From the NCBI GenBank assembly GCA_009792885.1, contig WMCF01000015.1, positions 13,415,667 through 13,479,666 of the forward strand: a stretch of DNA of 64,000 nucleotides. Reading direction: 5' to 3'. The position numbers were made by a program, and so were the translations under genes. Numbering within the stretch: position 1 is the stretch's first letter; every line of letters starts with the position of its first letter. Below, in pieces: positions 62,201-64,000 of this stretch. The notes under the pieces are model-generated. The model was not told the origin of the DNA, ran no database searches, and saw only the letters and a program-made list of their open reading frames with translations. The DNA comes from Eremophila alpestris peregrina (Eukaryota; Chordata; Aves; Passeriformes; Alaudidae).

Positions 62201-63595
62201 TCTCCTTTTCGTGTCATGCACAGTCAAATGTTTTCTTTCTCCACATGTTGCACTTGTATTTAATACTTCACTACTTTGTGGAAATTAAAAGAGCACATTA
62301 AAAAATCTGTGAATATTCAATACAACCATCACATTCCAGTGTGTCAGGAAGGGGTGTACCATGTCTCTAGCTCAGTCTGCTGGTCACGGGAGAAGGAAAA
62401 ACTTTCAAGTGAAATATGGTTTAACAAATTTGCATAATAAGATTCTATATCACCCCCTCACACAGAAGCCATAAATACCTTCAGTCTGGCTATAAGTTAT
62501 TCTAACACAGTTATACACTAACCACTGACATTTCAGCTAGAAGTAACTTGTTGCAAGCATTAAGAAACTCCCATGACTCTCAAAAGGGACTGGCAGGCAT
62601 TTATAACTGAGGTAGAGACCCAGTGGAGGTTGTAAGCAAGATGTTTAGAGACCCTGTAAACACCAGGTAACGTCACCATGCTGCAAAAGAGTTCTTAGGA
62701 CTTGAGGAAGCCTATTTTGAACAATATTGGTTTACACAAACTGCTGTAAATATGGTTGGGTTTAACAGAATCTTACAATGTTTTGGATTGGATTTCTGAA
62801 GTAAAGCATCACAAACACAAGAACGTATGTACAGAGATAATAACTCTATTATAATACAACAGTTAGATTGTTTAACCTGCAATACGTTCCAAGGTTGTAA
62901 CTTCATTTATCCCAGAGCATTTCAAATGCCACAGTGAAATTACAAGACTTTTCTCTTTCAATGACTTACATTCATATATGATTTTGGTTTTTTGACTTAG
63001 AGGATTGAAGAGAACCTTAGAAGCCATCTTCAGCTTTCTGTGGGTATTTGCTTGTTTGAGGAGAATGCTTGAAAATGTTTTTAATATCATCATATAACTG
63101 TTTAGCTGCAGTCAATCTGTATCTTCTGTTTACAAAGGACACCACCAAAGACTACATGAAAAGTCACACTGATGTTGATTTGTGTGAAGGTTCACCTCAT
63201 TCCCAGTAATTTTAAATGAACACAAATTAAGAGGAAAATAATTTTTAAGTTTCTGAAAGAAACCTTTAAATTGCACACACATAGTTTCTCAAGATGAAGG
63301 TCAAATGCACCACCTGAATACTGACCCCCAATCTTAATGTACAAACAACGTTTTGCAGAATTTCAGAGGTCATTTTGTAAAAGCAATTGCCTTAAACAGT
63401 AAGGTGAGTATGAAACTTTACCCTTTTACTTTTGGGACTGTGATTTTGTTGCTGCTGTGAGTAGACAGAACGAGAATTAAATATTATTTATAATTTTCTA
63501 CTCCTTTGTGCACACAAACACAGACACAGTACAAACACACGCAGCAGTCTTTACATGTTGATCATTTGAACAGATATAAGTGGGGCAGCACTGTG
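59211..63595. other. Unique AT-rich non-coding DNA
   Basis: No gene is recognised. The segment 59212-59448 is open on the minus strand for about 79 codons up to the gap, unrecognised. A purine-rich patch lies at about 60545-60660, and short CA-rich sequence at 63508-63545. Remaining sequence shows no dispersed repeat that I can identify. Confidence 0.6.
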
Positions 63596-63792
63596 AGGAT
63601 GATCAAACACCGGAACAAGCTGGCTGGAAAGGCTGGTTTTAGGAACATTTTCCTCAGACAAAAAAAATCTTCAACCAAAAAGGGTCCTGATCAACCAAGC
63701 CTAGCTGAACCTATTACCTTCTTTGGAACAAGAGTGGGTGTAGAACAACTCTGCTGGTCCTTTCCAAACTAAATGATTCTGTAATCCTATGG
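63596..63792 (+). mobile_element. CR1 LINE, diverged 3' end fragment
   Basis: AAACACCGGAACAAGCTGGC matches the CR1 block for an A(A/C)CACTGGAACAGGCTGCC-like sequence. Farther on, CTGGTCCTTTCCAAACTAAA and TGATTCTGTAATCCTATGG match the CR1 terminal block and tail. The intervening part is strongly diverged. Plus orientation; 5' boundary approximate. Confidence 0.8.
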
Positions 63793-64000
63793 TTATGTAA
63801 ATCACAAATCCTACTTACCATGACAATCTCTTCTGTACTGGGAATAAAACCCAGCCTTTAAAAAAAGCCCATTCCTCTGAAGTACTGCAAGAAGATGCAG
63901 CTCAAGGAAAAGGCAGCTTTCCAGGTGATCTCCTTCCAGGTGTGACTCCTCAGGTGTGATTTCTTCCCAGTCTTGAAAAATACTACAAGAAAAAGTTGTA
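63793..64000. other. Unique non-coding DNA to window end
   Basis: No feature seen. It includes a short repeat-like pair, CCAGGTGATCTCCTTCCAGGTGTGACTCCTC split by small differences, at about 63921-63960. Confidence 0.5.

Overview
The window reads as avian nuclear DNA, probably from a gene desert or a very large intron on an AT-rich macrochromosome. The bird assignment rests on repeats recognised by eye. There are seven fragments of CR1, the dominant avian LINE, most ending in the ATTCTATGATTCTGTG-type 3' tail. There is also a long terminal repeat whose edges and internal blocks match a family I know from many bird genomes (GGTTTAACC...GAAGAAAATT). A neoavian, possibly passerine, host is plausible, but species cannot be settled without a search.

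I found no protein-coding gene. Every open frame is short (longest 130 codons), most overlap another frame, and none resembles a protein family I know except reverse-transcriptase remnants inside one CR1 copy. No tRNA, rRNA or snRNA gene, CRISPR array, operon or plasmid/phage feature was seen, and none is expected here.

Layout: 1-3514 unique AT-rich DNA; 3520-4077 an old solo LTR on the minus strand with a 5-bp target-site duplication; 6825-7140 a CR1 tail (minus); 7141-31510 almost repeat-free unique DNA with a G/T-rich tract, two short tandem repeats and scattered homopolymers; 32515-33185 a purine-rich tract followed by a GC-richer block to about 34475; 40025-40667 a well-preserved, CpG-containing solo LTR (minus) with a perfect 5-bp duplication; 46510-47305 the longest CR1 copy, with degraded reverse-transcriptase coding sequence; 48927-49010 a TG/TA microsatellite; 50774-57427 four more CR1 pieces and a diverged local duplication; 58295-59210 a simple-repeat cluster of 16 perfect GGGAA units, 7 GTTT units, and a 44-base T run leading into a 45-base assembly gap; 63596-63792 a last CR1 tail.

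Nothing here works together as a pathway. The main biology visible is transposon history: an eroded LTR and a much fresher LTR, both reduced to solo form with intact target duplications, and several 5'-truncated CR1 insertions of differing age. The stretches between repeats may hold distal regulatory elements, but only cross-species conservation could show that. I did not find a previously undescribed biological system.
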